This document shows positions 52,350-61,440 of a DNA stretch of 64,000 nt, piece by piece (within the stretch, counting starts at the first letter, position 1; each line of letters begins with the position of its first letter). The DNA is from Magnetospirillum sulfuroxidans (GTDB lineage: Bacteria; Pseudomonadota; Alphaproteobacteria; Rhodospirillales; Magnetospirillaceae): the NCBI RefSeq assembly GCF_018224925.1, contig NZ_JAGTUF010000004.1, positions 62,001 through 126,000 on the forward strand, given 5' to 3'. Under the pieces are notes generated by a model. It was not told the DNA's origin. It saw nothing but the letters and a program-made list of their open reading frames with translations, and made no database searches. The position numbers were made by a program, and so were the translations under genes.

Positions 52350-52385
52350 CCTCTATATGCTGTTCGTCAGTGCAGCATATAGAGG
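52350..52385. repeat. 13-bp perfect inverted repeat covering the ribosome site of the sensor kinase
   Basis: CCTCTATATGCTG (52350-52362) and CAGCATATAGAGG (52373-52385) are exact complements around a 10-nt spacer. The right arm contains AGAGG of the AGAGGGAA Shine-Dalgarno element, 8-9 nt before the ATG at 52394. In RNA it would form a stable hairpin hiding the ribosome site; in DNA it has the form of a dimeric-repressor operator. Confidence 0.75.
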
Positions 52386-52393
52386 GAACTGCG

Positions 52394-54094
52394 ATGCCAG
52401 TTTGTCCTCGGGATCAGACCAGACCGAGTATCACCATCCGCGCCGGAGGACCTCTGTTCCTGGGGCCGCTGCTGCTGATTCTTGGCCTGCTGACCTATCA
52501 ATGCTGGACCGGCTATCAAGCCGCCCGCCGCGAGGCACAAACCACCGTCATCAATCTCGCCGATATGCTGACCCTTACCATCAAAAGCTCGTTGGATCGC
52601 ATCAGCACCGATCTGGATGTCTTCGCCAGCATCATCGCCAAAGAACATGACTTTCCCCTCAGCATCGCCGCCGCCCGGAACGCTGAAATCGAAGAACATA
52701 TGCGGATTTCCCTGCAAGGGTTCGAAGCCGTCTTGAATTATCGAATTTTCGACGCCGCCGGCCAAAGCGTGCTGGGAATCGGCCGCGTCGATCCTCGGGT
52801 TAAGATCAACGTGGCGGACCGGGACTGGTTCCAAAAACTGCAAAACGCCCCCACCCGAACATTCGTTTTATCGGAGGTCCTGATCAGCAAGGCCAGCGGC
52901 CGCTTGGGCGTTGTCTTCGCCCACCCCATCCGCGACGATGCCGGCCGCTTCCTGGGGAGCGTCAATGCCTATATCGACCTCGACTGGTTCCAGACCATCA
53001 TCGACGCCTTGAATATTGGTGACGAGGGATTGGTGACATTGCGGCACCGCGAATTGTCCCGGCTCTTGCTGCGTCGGCCCAAGGTCGAAGCGCAACTCAA
53101 CGAATCCCTGACCGGGCTTTATCAGTTGCATACATCCAACCTCACCAGGGTCGAGGGTGAATTCGAATCCGCCATCGACCACCTGAGACGATTATATGCA
53201 TTCCGCGGCATGGGATCCTATCCGCTGACCGTGGTTGTTGCCGTCAGCGCCAATGATTACCTCAAGCCCTGGTATATCCAGGCCACCGTCACGGCGGCGA
53301 TCGCCTTGCTGTTAAGCGCAATCCAGATCGTCATCTACCGGCGCCTGACCCAGGCCTATCGGCAAAGCCTTGCCCAGGCCGATGAATTGCAGGCCATCAA
53401 CGTCAATCTGCAACGTTCCAACGCCGAACTGGAAGAATTCGCCTATATCGCCTCGCACGATCTGCAATCCCCCTTGCGCAACATCGCCAGTTTTTCGCAA
53501 TTGCTGCACCGCCGGTTCAAGGATCAATTGGGAACCGAGGGCGCGGAATTCATTGACTTTATCGTCAGCAACACCATGCGCATGTCCGGCCTGATCCAAG
53601 ATCTTCTGACCTATGCGCGGGTATCGCGGCAATGCGCGCCGCCCCCGCCTGTCTCCGTCAACGACGTCGTTAATGTGGTGCTGACCGATCTGGCCCAACC
53701 CATCAGCGAGGCGGGAGCCAATATCGACATTGCCAGCCTGCCGGTCATCCCCATCAACGAACACCAATTGTCCAGCTTGTTCATGAACCTGCTCGACAAC
53801 GCCCTCAAGTACCGCCATCCCGACCGCACACCGGAAATCACCATCGCCGCCGAGCCGACGCAAAACAACATGTGGCTGTTTTCCATCGCCGATAACGGCA
53901 TCGGCATCGCCCCTGAATACTGGGAGCGGATTTTCAGCATCTTCCAACGCTTGCATACCGTCGATCGCTACGAAGGAACCGGGATCGGCCTTGCCTTGTG
54001 TCGACGCATCGTCCATCGCTGGGGCGGCACCATCTGGGTGACCTCGGTTCCGGATACGGGCTCGACCTTTTTCTTCACCGTCCCCGCCCAATAA
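52394..54094 (+). CDS. Membrane sensor histidine kinase
   Basis: 566 residues from the ATG at 52394. One membrane segment lies near residues 19-36, a periplasmic sensor domain of dCache/PDC type near 40-290 (RVDPRVKINVADRDWF, LGVVFAHPIRDDAGRFLGSV), and a second membrane segment near 297-318. A short coiled coil leads to HisKA with EFAYIASHDLQSPLRNIASF (phospho-His355), then HATPase_c with N, G1 and G2 boxes (LLDNALKYRHPDR, IADNGIGIAPEYW, GTGIGLALCRRIV). No response regulator is adjacent, so it is an orphan kinase. Translation may be controlled by the inverted repeat at its ribosome site. Confidence 0.92.
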   Translation: MPVCPRDQTRPSITIRAGGPLFLGPLLLILGLLTYQCWTGYQAARREAQTTVINLADMLTLTIKSSLDRISTDLDVFASIIAKEHDFPLSIAAARNAEIEEHMRISLQGFEAVLNYRIFDAAGQSVLGIGRVDPRVKINVADRDWFQKLQNAPTRTFVLSEVLISKASGRLGVVFAHPIRDDAGRFLGSVNAYIDLDWFQTIIDALNIGDEGLVTLRHRELSRLLLRRPKVEAQLNESLTGLYQLHTSNLTRVEGEFESAIDHLRRLYAFRGMGSYPLTVVVAVSANDYLKPWYIQATVTAAIALLLSAIQIVIYRRLTQAYRQSLAQADELQAINVNLQRSNAELEEFAYIASHDLQSPLRNIASFSQLLHRRFKDQLGTEGAEFIDFIVSNTMRMSGLIQDLLTYARVSRQCAPPPPVSVNDVVNVVLTDLAQPISEAGANIDIASLPVIPINEHQLSSLFMNLLDNALKYRHPDRTPEITIAAEPTQNNMWLFSIADNGIGIAPEYWERIFSIFQRLHTVDRYEGTGIGLALCRRIVHRWGGTIWVTSVPDTGSTFFFTVPAQ

Positions 54095-54099
54095 GCCCG

Positions 54100-56598
54100 T
54101 TATCGGCGGGGCTTGACCCTGGCCGTCGGCTCGGCCTGCATGGGGTCGTCGGGCCACCAATGCTTGGGATATTGCCCTTTCAGGTCGGCTTTGACGGCGT
54201 GATAGGCATTGGCCCAAAAGCTGGCGAGATCGCGGGTGACCTGGACCGGACGTCGCGCCGGACTGAGGAGGTGCAACAGCAACGCCACCTGTCCGTCCGC
54301 CACGCGCGGCGTATCGGCACAGCCGAACATTTCCTGCAACCGCACCGCCAACACCGGCACCTCCCCGTCGTAATCAAGCGGCACCCGACTGCCCGACGGC
54401 ACCGCCATATGGGTCGGGGCCATCTCGTCCAGACGCTTGCTCATCCGCCAGTCCAACATCGCGCGCAAGGCGGCGTTCAAATCCAGTTTGTGCAAATGAG
54501 CGCGGCGGGTAATGCCGGTCAGATAAGGGACCAGCCAGATTTCCAGGTTATCGACCAGGGCCTGATCCGACAAATCGGGCCAGCCGCCATGCGGATCATT
54601 AATCCGCAAGAAGCTGACCCGACGGCGGAATTTGCGCAACTCGTCCGACCATGGCAGGCATTCAAGCCCCATCTGCCGCACGCCCTCGGCCATGGCGGCG
54701 GCCAGATCGGCCGGCGGCACCTTGTCGAGTTTGCGTTCTTCCAACACCAAGGCGAACAGGCGCGTCTGTCGCACCGCCTGCACCACCTCGTCGCGCCGAT
54801 CCCAGACCACCTTGGTTTCGCTTCGGATGGCATCGGCGAAATGTTCGTCAAGATCGCTCCGGGTCAATGGCGCGGCCAGGAAGATCTTGGCCTCGCGGCG
54901 GTCGCCGTCCAGTTCCGCCGCCACCAGCCAATCCTCGGCCGCCAGCGGTTCGTGTTGCTGAAAAAAGGCGCCGCGGCCACCCGACAGGGCATAGCGCGGC
55001 TCGCCCCCCGGACGGCGCTTGGCGATGCGATCCGGATAGGCGAAGGCCAGCAACACCCCGCAATCGCGCATATGGCCATCCTGCTCGCCGGGCCGCAGCC
55101 CCAGCCGCCGCCGCCAGTCCTTGGCCGATTGGCGGGCGCGGGCCAAAGCGCCGCGATCCGCCGCCAAGCCATGGCGCGGATCAAGTCGGTCACCGCCGCG
55201 CAAAGCTTCGAGACGCAACCGGATATCGCCGTCACGGGCGCCACGTTCGGCCCGGAGCACGTCGCGTTCCGACAAGATGGCGGCGATGTCGCAAGCCAGC
55301 CCGGCCATTGCCAAATCCCGCGCCCGCAAGACCATATGGGCAAGACGCGGATGCATGGATAAGCGGTTCATGGCCTGACCATGGGCGGTGATCGCCCCGT
55401 TTTCCCCCACCGCCCCCAATTCGCCCAGCAGATCGCGTGCTTGCGCCAGGGCGGCGGCCGGCGGCGGGTCAAGCCAGGCCAGGGTGCTGACATCGCGCAC
55501 GCCCCATTGCGCCAGATCCAAAGCCAGCGGGGCCAGATCGGCTTCGGTGATTTCCGGGGCGGTGAAGCCGGCCAAGGCCCGATCCTCGGCTTCCGACCAC
55601 AGCCGCCAGCAGGTTCCGGGGGCTTGCCGGCCCGCTCGCCCTCGGCGCTGATCGGCGGATGCGCGGCTGACGGGGACGGTGACCAACCGGGTCATGCCGG
55701 AACTGGGATCAAAGCGCGGCAACCGCATCAGACCGCCATCGACGACAACGCGTACGCCGTCGATGGTCAGCGAGGTTTCGGCAATCGAGGTGGCCAGCAC
55801 CACCTTGCGCATTCCCCGGCCCAAGGGACGGATGGCGCGGTCCTGATCGGCCTGCGACAAATCGCCATAAAGCGGCGACACCTGGGCGTCAATCCCGGCC
55901 AAGCCAGCCTGCACCCGGCGGATTTCGCCCGAACCAGGCAGAAAGGCCAAAACGTCGCCATCATCCTCGGCCAGGGCTTGACCGATGGCCGCGACCATCG
56001 CGTCGACGAATCGCCGTGGCTCGGGCCGGGCCAAAAAGCGGGTTTGCACCGGGTGGGCGCGGCCGGCGCTGGTGACCAGCGGCACGCCGCCCATCAATGC
56101 CGCGACCGGGCCGCCATCCAAGGTTGCCGACATCACCAGCAATTTCAGATCGTCGCGCAGGGCGCCTTGGCTTTCCAGACATAGGGCCAGCCCCACATCG
56201 GCATTGAGCGAGCGTTCGTGAAATTCGTCGAAAATCACCAGCCCGATTCCCGGCAATGACGGATCGTCTTGCAGCATGCGGGTCAGAATGCCCTCGGTCA
56301 CCACTTCGATGCGGGTGGCCGGACCGACCTTGGAATCCAGCCGGACGCGATAGCCCACGGTTTCCCCCACCGCCTGGCCCAAGGTCTCGGCCATGCGGGC
56401 GGCGGCGGCGCGGGCGGCGAGACGGCGCGGTTCCAGCATCAAGATGCGTTGTCCGCCAAGCCAATCCTGGTCCAACAGAGCCAACGGCACGCGTGTCGTC
56501 TTGCCGGCTCCGGGCGGTGCCTGCAAAACCAATCCGGGCGCGGCGGCCAGGGTCTGAAGGATCTCGGGCAGGATGGAATCGATGGGCAGAGCTGTCAT
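54100..56598 (-). CDS. hrpB: ATP-dependent helicase HrpB
   Basis: 832 residues, normal for HrpB. DEAH/RHA helicase motifs: Walker A LQAPPGAGKTTRVPLAL near residue 27, motif II VIFDEFHERSLNADVGL, motif III VMSATLDGGP, and motif VI SADQRRGRAGRQAPGTCWRL. The HrpB-specific C-terminal region includes VPSGSRVPLDYDGEVPVLAV and GCADTPRVADGQVALLLHLL. It is a putative RNA helicase, not essential in E. coli. It is a single gene, convergent with the kinase gene. Confidence 0.96.
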   Translation of the reverse strand: MTALPIDSILPEILQTLAAAPGLVLQAPPGAGKTTRVPLALLDQDWLGGQRILMLEPRRLAARAAAARMAETLGQAVGETVGYRVRLDSKVGPATRIEVVTEGILTRMLQDDPSLPGIGLVIFDEFHERSLNADVGLALCLESQGALRDDLKLLVMSATLDGGPVAALMGGVPLVTSAGRAHPVQTRFLARPEPRRFVDAMVAAIGQALAEDDGDVLAFLPGSGEIRRVQAGLAGIDAQVSPLYGDLSQADQDRAIRPLGRGMRKVVLATSIAETSLTIDGVRVVVDGGLMRLPRFDPSSGMTRLVTVPVSRASADQRRGRAGRQAPGTCWRLWSEAEDRALAGFTAPEITEADLAPLALDLAQWGVRDVSTLAWLDPPPAAALAQARDLLGELGAVGENGAITAHGQAMNRLSMHPRLAHMVLRARDLAMAGLACDIAAILSERDVLRAERGARDGDIRLRLEALRGGDRLDPRHGLAADRGALARARQSAKDWRRRLGLRPGEQDGHMRDCGVLLAFAYPDRIAKRRPGGEPRYALSGGRGAFFQQHEPLAAEDWLVAAELDGDRREAKIFLAAPLTRSDLDEHFADAIRSETKVVWDRRDEVVQAVRQTRLFALVLEERKLDKVPPADLAAAMAEGVRQMGLECLPWSDELRKFRRRVSFLRINDPHGGWPDLSDQALVDNLEIWLVPYLTGITRRAHLHKLDLNAALRAMLDWRMSKRLDEMAPTHMAVPSGSRVPLDYDGEVPVLAVRLQEMFGCADTPRVADGQVALLLHLLSPARRPVQVTRDLASFWANAYHAVKADLKGQYPKHWWPDDPMQAEPTARVKPRR

Positions 56599-56643
56599 GG
56601 GGATTTCTTAGCGTTTTCGTGGCCATTAGGGAACCGCAAGCGG

Positions 56644-56659
56644 TTGAAGTTCGCTTCAA
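56644..56659. repeat. Small UUCG-type hairpin in the hrpB-cytochrome c gap
   Basis: TTGAAG-TTCG-CTTCAA forms a 6-bp stem closed by a TTCG tetraloop with no T-tract. The rest of 56599-56881 (the divergent gap) shows no gene and no clear promoter that I can support. Confidence 0.35.
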
Positions 56660-56881
56660 TGTGAATGATAATGCGCGCCCGATGCACCCCTAGACGGGTC
56701 TGCGGGAGGAAGATGTTTTTCGCCAAGGCCGCGCGCCCTTCAGCCAAGGCGAATTGCCCTATTTCCGCCCAGAAGTTTTTCTATTCTGATCATGGGTCGG
56801 TCACCACGCCGGATCGGGCCTGACGTCATAGGACATGGTGTTATTTTCACACTCGCTTAAATAAGCAATTGGGAGATGATG

Positions 56882-57244
56882 ATGAATAAGATGCTCGGTC
56901 TGGCTTTCGCCGCTTTGCTGCTCGCCCCGGTCGCCGCCAACGCGGCCGACGCCCCCAAGGCTTTCGACAAGTGCAAGGCCTGTCACAAGGTCGAAGCCGG
57001 CAAGCACGGCGTTGGCCCCTCGCTGGCTGGCGTGTACGGCACCAAGGCCGGCACCAACTATCCCGATTTCAAGTACTCGCCGGCTCACACGGCTTCCGGC
57101 GTGACCTGGGATGACGCCACCCTGACCAAGTACCTGGAAAACCCCAAGGGCGTCATTCCGGGCAACCGTATGGTGTTCGCCGGCTTCAAGGACGAAGCCG
57201 ACGCCAAGGCCGTCATCGAATACTTGAAGACCCTGAAGAAGTAA
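56882..57244 (+). CDS. Periplasmic class I cytochrome c
   Basis: 120 residues from the third of three tandem ATGs, which sits 6 nt after GGGAG. A Sec signal peptide (MLGLAFAALLLAPVAANA) is followed by the haem site CKACH, with Met ligand in NRMVFAGFKD. The size, KVEAGKHGVGPSLAGVYG and the C-terminal AVIEYLKTLKK fit cytochrome c2/c552-type electron carriers. It is monocistronic, with a strong terminator after it. It probably shuttles electrons between the bc1 complex and terminal oxidases or reductases. Confidence 0.95.
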   Translation: MNKMLGLAFAALLLAPVAANAADAPKAFDKCKACHKVEAGKHGVGPSLAGVYGTKAGTNYPDFKYSPAHTASGVTWDDATLTKYLENPKGVIPGNRMVFAGFKDEADAKAVIEYLKTLKK

Positions 57245-57267
57245 TCCTCCACGGATTGCCGACAGGA

Positions 57268-57299
57268 CGCCGCCGCCCCCATCGGGCGGCGGCGTTTTT
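57268..57299 (+). terminator. Rho-independent terminator after cytochrome c
   Basis: An 11-bp perfect GC stem (CGCCGCCGCCC, 57268-57278, with 57284-57294) with a 5-nt loop, followed by T5 at 57295-57299. It begins 23 nt after the cytochrome c stop and abuts the convergent GNAT gene. Confidence 0.93.
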
Positions 57300-57772
57300 C
57301 ATGGCGAAAGGTCCTTGCGCATCAACACCGCGTCGCGCAGGGCGCCAAGGCCGTCAACGCGGTCGAATGCGCTCCATCCGGCGGCGGCGTAAGTCGCGGC
57401 GGAATGCTGGGTCATCAGATAAAGCCGGCGAAAGCCAAGAATGACCGCCTCTTGTTCGATACGTGCGAACAAGCTGGTGCCGATTCCGTATCCTCGGGCC
57501 GGCGGCGCCACGTAAAGCGAGGCAACCCAAGGCGTCAGCTCTGACCGCAACGGGCAATCGCTGGCCCACAAACTGACCATCCCCACCGCCTGCCCCGCCT
57601 CGGAACAAGCAACCAGCGTCAACGGCACGCCATCACGGCGAACGCCTTCATAGCTGGCCATGGCCTCGGTGATCGTCTTGCCCCCGCCCCGTCCCCATTC
57701 GGCGTGTTCCCATTCGGCACAGACCGGGATATCGCCGCGCCGATCGGCAAGATAATGAAGGTTAAAGCGCAT
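57299..57772 (-). CDS. GNAT-family N-acetyltransferase
   Basis: 157 residues. The acetyl-CoA motif is SLYVAPPARGYGIGTSLFAR near residue 90, with VGMVSLWASD as the preceding strand and a late YAAAGWSAFDRV beta-bulge region. The acceptor is unknown. It lies 6 nt after cobB on the same strand, probably as the last gene of that operon. Confidence 0.9.
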   Translation of the reverse strand: MRFNLHYLADRRGDIPVCAEWEHAEWGRGGGKTITEAMASYEGVRRDGVPLTLVACSEAGQAVGMVSLWASDCPLRSELTPWVASLYVAPPARGYGIGTSLFARIEQEAVILGFRRLYLMTQHSAATYAAAGWSAFDRVDGLGALRDAVLMRKDLSP

Positions 57773-57778
57773 GCGCCG

Positions 57779-59170
57779 CTAATGCCCGCGAACGCCACGG
57801 CAAAAAGCCGCGAAGCGCGCCGCCCACGGACTGGCTCCGACGCTGCGCATATGGGCGTAATTGGCCAAGGCATTGCCGACGATCAGGCCGTCGCGATGCT
57901 GGCCCATGCCGGCGCCGCGCACCACTTCATAGGCGAAGCGCATCTCTCCCGTCAGATTCTCGATGCGGGAATGGTGGAATTCATGCGCCGGAGTGATGCC
58001 GGGGCCGGGCTCGAGCCGGGGCCAGGGGAAATCGGCGGTTTCGCGCAGGCGGACATAGCCGCGCCCCTGCGGCCGCGCATGCATCACCGCGTCACCGGGA
58101 AGGATGCCGACCATGGCGCGCCGTTCGCCGTTCCAGACAATCGCCCGCGACAGATACATCAACCCGCCGCATTCGGCATAAATGGGCAAGCCGGCCTTGG
58201 CCTTGGCCGCCACATCGGCGCGGAACCCCGCATTCGCTTCCAGCCGTTCAGCCTGGGTTTCGGGAAAACCGCCGCCGATGAACAGACCGTCCACATGGTC
58301 GGGCAACTTGGCGTCGCCCAAGGCGTCGACGAACAGCAATTCGGCCCCGGCCTGACGCAGTGCCTCAAGGTCATCGGCGTAATAAAAGCCAAAGGCGGCA
58401 TCGCGGATGACGGCGATGCGCAAATCGGCGGCCGGCGCGGCGGCAGCGTGATGGGGCGAGACCTCCACCGGAATGGTGTCGCCGGCCAAGGCGATGACCG
58501 CGTCCAGATCAACCTGGGCGGCGACGCAATCGCGCAATTGGGCGATGGCGGCCTGGGCCTCCGTCTCTTCGTTGGCCGGAACCAATCCCAAGTGACGTTC
58601 CATGATGCGCATGGCGCTGGCCCGCTGCACCGCCCCCAGCACCGGAATACCGGTATAATGGGCGACCACCTCGCGCAGCTTCTTTTCGTGGCGCGGCCCG
58701 CCCACCTTGTTCAGAATCACCCCGGCGATGCGCAAGGACGGATCGAAGCCGCGATAGCCCAACAACAACGGCGCGATGCCCCTGGTCATGCCCGAGGTAT
58801 CGACCACCAGCACCACCGGGGCATCCAGCCATTGCGCCAGGCTGGCCGAGGAATTGGAGCCTTCCAGATCGACGCCGTCATACAGACCCTTGTTGCCTTC
58901 GATCAGGCTGATATCGGCGTCACGGCTGGCGCTTTCGAACAGGGCGCGGATGTGCTTGGGCGGCTGGGTGTGGAAATCCAGGTTGCGACACGGCCGCCCG
59001 GTGGCGGCGGACAGCCATAACGGATCGATATAATCAGGGCCTTTCTTGAACGGCTGCACCACCAGCCCGCGCGCCGCCAAAGCGGCGGCCAGCCCCACGG
59101 TCACCGTTGTCTTGCCCGACGATTTATGCGCGGCTGAAATCAGCAGCCGTGGCGCCGCCCGGTAGCTCAC
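57779..59170 (-). CDS. cobB: Cobyrinic acid a,c-diamide synthase
   Basis: 463 residues, starting at a GTG that overlaps the upstream stop (GTGA). The enzyme amidates carboxylates a and c of (hydrogeno)byrinate using glutamine and ATP in B12 synthesis. The N-terminal P-loop is LISAAHKSSGKTTVTVG; FKKGPDYIDPLWLS and ISLIEGNKGLYDGVD follow. The C-terminal class I glutaminase has the nucleophile in PIYAECGGLMYLSRA and a late His in TPAHEFHHS. A long in-frame upstream extension is non-coding-like and rejected. Confidence 0.95.
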   Translation of the reverse strand: MSYRAAPRLLISAAHKSSGKTTVTVGLAAALAARGLVVQPFKKGPDYIDPLWLSAATGRPCRNLDFHTQPPKHIRALFESASRDADISLIEGNKGLYDGVDLEGSNSSASLAQWLDAPVVLVVDTSGMTRGIAPLLLGYRGFDPSLRIAGVILNKVGGPRHEKKLREVVAHYTGIPVLGAVQRASAMRIMERHLGLVPANEETEAQAAIAQLRDCVAAQVDLDAVIALAGDTIPVEVSPHHAAAAPAADLRIAVIRDAAFGFYYADDLEALRQAGAELLFVDALGDAKLPDHVDGLFIGGGFPETQAERLEANAGFRADVAAKAKAGLPIYAECGGLMYLSRAIVWNGERRAMVGILPGDAVMHARPQGRGYVRLRETADFPWPRLEPGPGITPAHEFHHSRIENLTGEMRFAYEVVRGAGMGQHRDGLIVGNALANYAHMRSVGASPWAARFAAFCRGVRGH

Positions 59171-60186
59171 GCCGCCCCCGGCAGCGCGCCCTTGATTCGG
59201 TCGCGCCACATGGCCAGGGCGGCGCCTTCGGCCTCCGCCACCGATTTGGCCCGGCCGCAATAGCGCAAGACAATGGCCATGGTCCCGGCAATGGCGGCAA
59301 CCGCCATCTCGTCGTTGCCTTCCCCGCGCCACAACGCCTTGAGCCGGGCGAGGTCCAGGCTTTCCTCCTTTTCGCGCACACCGCTGACCAAGGCCGGCCA
59401 ATCCTCGGTTCCCGGCTGGCCGTCTTGCAAAAAGAACACCTCGCACGATTTTTCCGGCCGCCGCTCGACTTCGCCGCCATCGCCCTTGAAGGCGGCCATG
59501 GCCTTTTCGCCCATCAGCCGCGAGCCTTCCTGGTGGACCGGCAGATAGGGCGGGTGGGTGACGCCATTGATGGAAAAGGCGGCGTTGAGCGGGTTGACCA
59601 TGCGCGCCACCGTGTGAATGGGCGAGCGCAGCCCCAGCAATTGGCGCAAGCCCATGATCTGATGCAGGGCCGGCGACAGGTGCTCCAGCCGCATATAGGC
59701 GAAGGCGTGATCGTTCAGATGAGCCGCCGCCTGGGCAAAGTCAGTGGCCACGGGGACGCCCAACGCCGCCAACACCTGCGACGTATAGACGCGGCCGCCG
59801 GTATGGCCCTCGGCCCCGTGCATGAACACCTTGACGCCGTGCTGGGCCAGACAGAGGGCGGCCGGCACGTAATAGGGCAATTGCCGCGACTTGCCGGCAT
59901 AAGAGGCCCAATCCACATCCACCGCCGGCAGCCCGGCCGGCACGTTCAGATGATCCTTGATCCCCAAGGCCAGCCCGGCGGCTTCTTCCGGCAATTCGGT
60001 CTTGACCCGCAGCAGGCACAAAAAGGCCCCCAATTGCGCCTGTTCAACCTCGCCCCGCATGACCATGCCCATGGCGGTCCGGGCTTCGTCCAGGCTGAGC
60101 GGGCGCGACAAATTCGGCCCCTTGCCAAGAATGCGCACATATTGGGCAAAGGGATGTTCAAGCGGCGAAGCGGCTGAATGGCTCAC
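59167..60186 (-). CDS. TrpD2/YbiB-like glycosyltransferase-family protein
   Basis: 339 residues from a GTG with AGGAGG 9-10 nt upstream; an ATG 36 nt earlier has none. It has the fold of anthranilate phosphoribosyltransferase: PLSLDEARTAMGMVMRGEVE in the N-terminal helical domain, HGAEGHTGGRVYTSQVL in place of the PRPP loop, and NDHAFAYMRLEHLSPALHQI. The canonical TrpD PRPP and anthranilate motifs are altered, as in TrpD2/YbiB proteins that bind nucleic acid. It is coupled to cobB by a 4-nt overlap. Confidence 0.82.
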   Translation of the reverse strand: MSHSAASPLEHPFAQYVRILGKGPNLSRPLSLDEARTAMGMVMRGEVEQAQLGAFLCLLRVKTELPEEAAGLALGIKDHLNVPAGLPAVDVDWASYAGKSRQLPYYVPAALCLAQHGVKVFMHGAEGHTGGRVYTSQVLAALGVPVATDFAQAAAHLNDHAFAYMRLEHLSPALHQIMGLRQLLGLRSPIHTVARMVNPLNAAFSINGVTHPPYLPVHQEGSRLMGEKAMAAFKGDGGEVERRPEKSCEVFFLQDGQPGTEDWPALVSGVREKEESLDLARLKALWRGEGNDEMAVAAIAGTMAIVLRYCGRAKSVAEAEGAALAMWRDRIKGALPGAA

Positions 60187-60298
60187 GGGACGGTGCCTCC
60201 TGGCTGGAATTCTTTCCCACATGATACGCTAATATAGCGGGCAGGAAACAAGCCCGATTCTTCTGGAACAAAAGCGGAACATGCATTAAATTCGACAA

Positions 60299-61366
60299 AT
60301 GTCCCACAGCATCTCCCATCGCGGCGTCCGGAGCAATCCCGATGGCCGCTTCGAAAACCAGCGCCGCCAGGCATTCGATGACGGCTGGGACCACCCCGAA
60401 GACGCCTTGCCGCCGCTGGCCACCACGGTGATGGTCGATGCCACCCGCACCATCATCACCCGCAACGATTCCCCCGACATTGCCTTCGACCGCTCGATCA
60501 ATCCCTATCGCGGCTGCGAGCATGGCTGCGCCTATTGCTTTGCCCGACCGGGACATTCCTATCTGGGGCTGTCCCCCGGACTGGATTTCGAAACCAAATT
60601 GTTTGCCAAGCCCGAAGCCGCCCGCCTGTTGGAACGCGAATTGCGCAAACGATCCTATCGCCCCGCCCCCATCGCCTTTGGCACCAACACCGACCCCTAT
60701 CAGCCGATCGAAGGAAAATGGCGGGTGATGCGGCATTGCCTGGAAGTCTTGCGCGATTTCAATCATCCCCTGACCATCGTCACCAAGGGCCATCTGATCA
60801 CCCGTGACCTTGACATCCTGGCCCCGATGGCGGCGCGGCGGCTGGTGCATGTGGGGATTTCGCTGACCACCTTGGACCGCGATCTTTGCCGCCGCCTCGA
60901 GCCCCGCGCCAGCGTGCCGGCCGCCCGGATCAGGGCGATCCGAGCCTTAACCGAGGCCGGAATCCCGGTCACCGCCATGGTGGCGCCGATCATCCCCATG
61001 CTCACCGATCATGAATTGGAACGCATCCTGGCGGCGGCGGCGGCGGCCGGCGCCAGCTCCGCCATTTATATCTTGCTGCGCCTGCCGCACGAAGTGAAGG
61101 ACCTGTTCGCCCAATGGCTGGGCGAACACCGGCCCGAGCGCGCCGCGCATATCTTGTCGCTGTTGAGCCAAAACCGGCATGGTCGCCTTAATGACCCGCG
61201 CTTCGGCGCCCGCATGAAAGGACACGGCCACCACGCCGACCTCTTGGCCCAGCGCTTCCATCTGGCGTGCCGGAAATTCGGCCTGCATCACAAGCGTGAT
61301 TGGGACCTCGATTGCAGCCAATTCGCCCCGCCGCACCAAGCCGGCGATCAATTGGCCTTGCTATGA
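60299..61366 (+). CDS. PA0069-family radical SAM protein (SplB-like)
   Basis: 355 residues. The motif is YRGCEHGCAYCFARPGHSYL with Cys spacing C-x3-C-x2-C. LDFETKLFAKPEAARLLERE, GTNTDPYQPIEGKW and ITKGHLITRDLDIL match the PA0069/SplB-like group. Unlike true spore photoproduct lyase no spore context exists, and the function is unknown. The start ATG has no clear ribosome site. It stands alone between divergent or independent genes. Confidence 0.92.
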   Translation: MSHSISHRGVRSNPDGRFENQRRQAFDDGWDHPEDALPPLATTVMVDATRTIITRNDSPDIAFDRSINPYRGCEHGCAYCFARPGHSYLGLSPGLDFETKLFAKPEAARLLERELRKRSYRPAPIAFGTNTDPYQPIEGKWRVMRHCLEVLRDFNHPLTIVTKGHLITRDLDILAPMAARRLVHVGISLTTLDRDLCRRLEPRASVPAARIRAIRALTEAGIPVTAMVAPIIPMLTDHELERILAAAAAAGASSAIYILLRLPHEVKDLFAQWLGEHRPERAAHILSLLSQNRHGRLNDPRFGARMKGHGHHADLLAQRFHLACRKFGLHHKRDWDLDCSQFAPPHQAGDQLALL

Positions 61367-61440
61367 TTTGCCCGCTCACAGCCAAAAGGATATTATCCGC
61401 CGCGCAAATGACCATTACGGGTTAATTCCGACAAGGGGGA

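Noticed and set aside
59167-60186. Anthranilate phosphoribosyltransferase (trpD)
   Set aside because: The PRPP-loop region is altered, no trp genes are nearby and the gene is coupled to cobB, so a TrpD2/YbiB-like assignment fits better.
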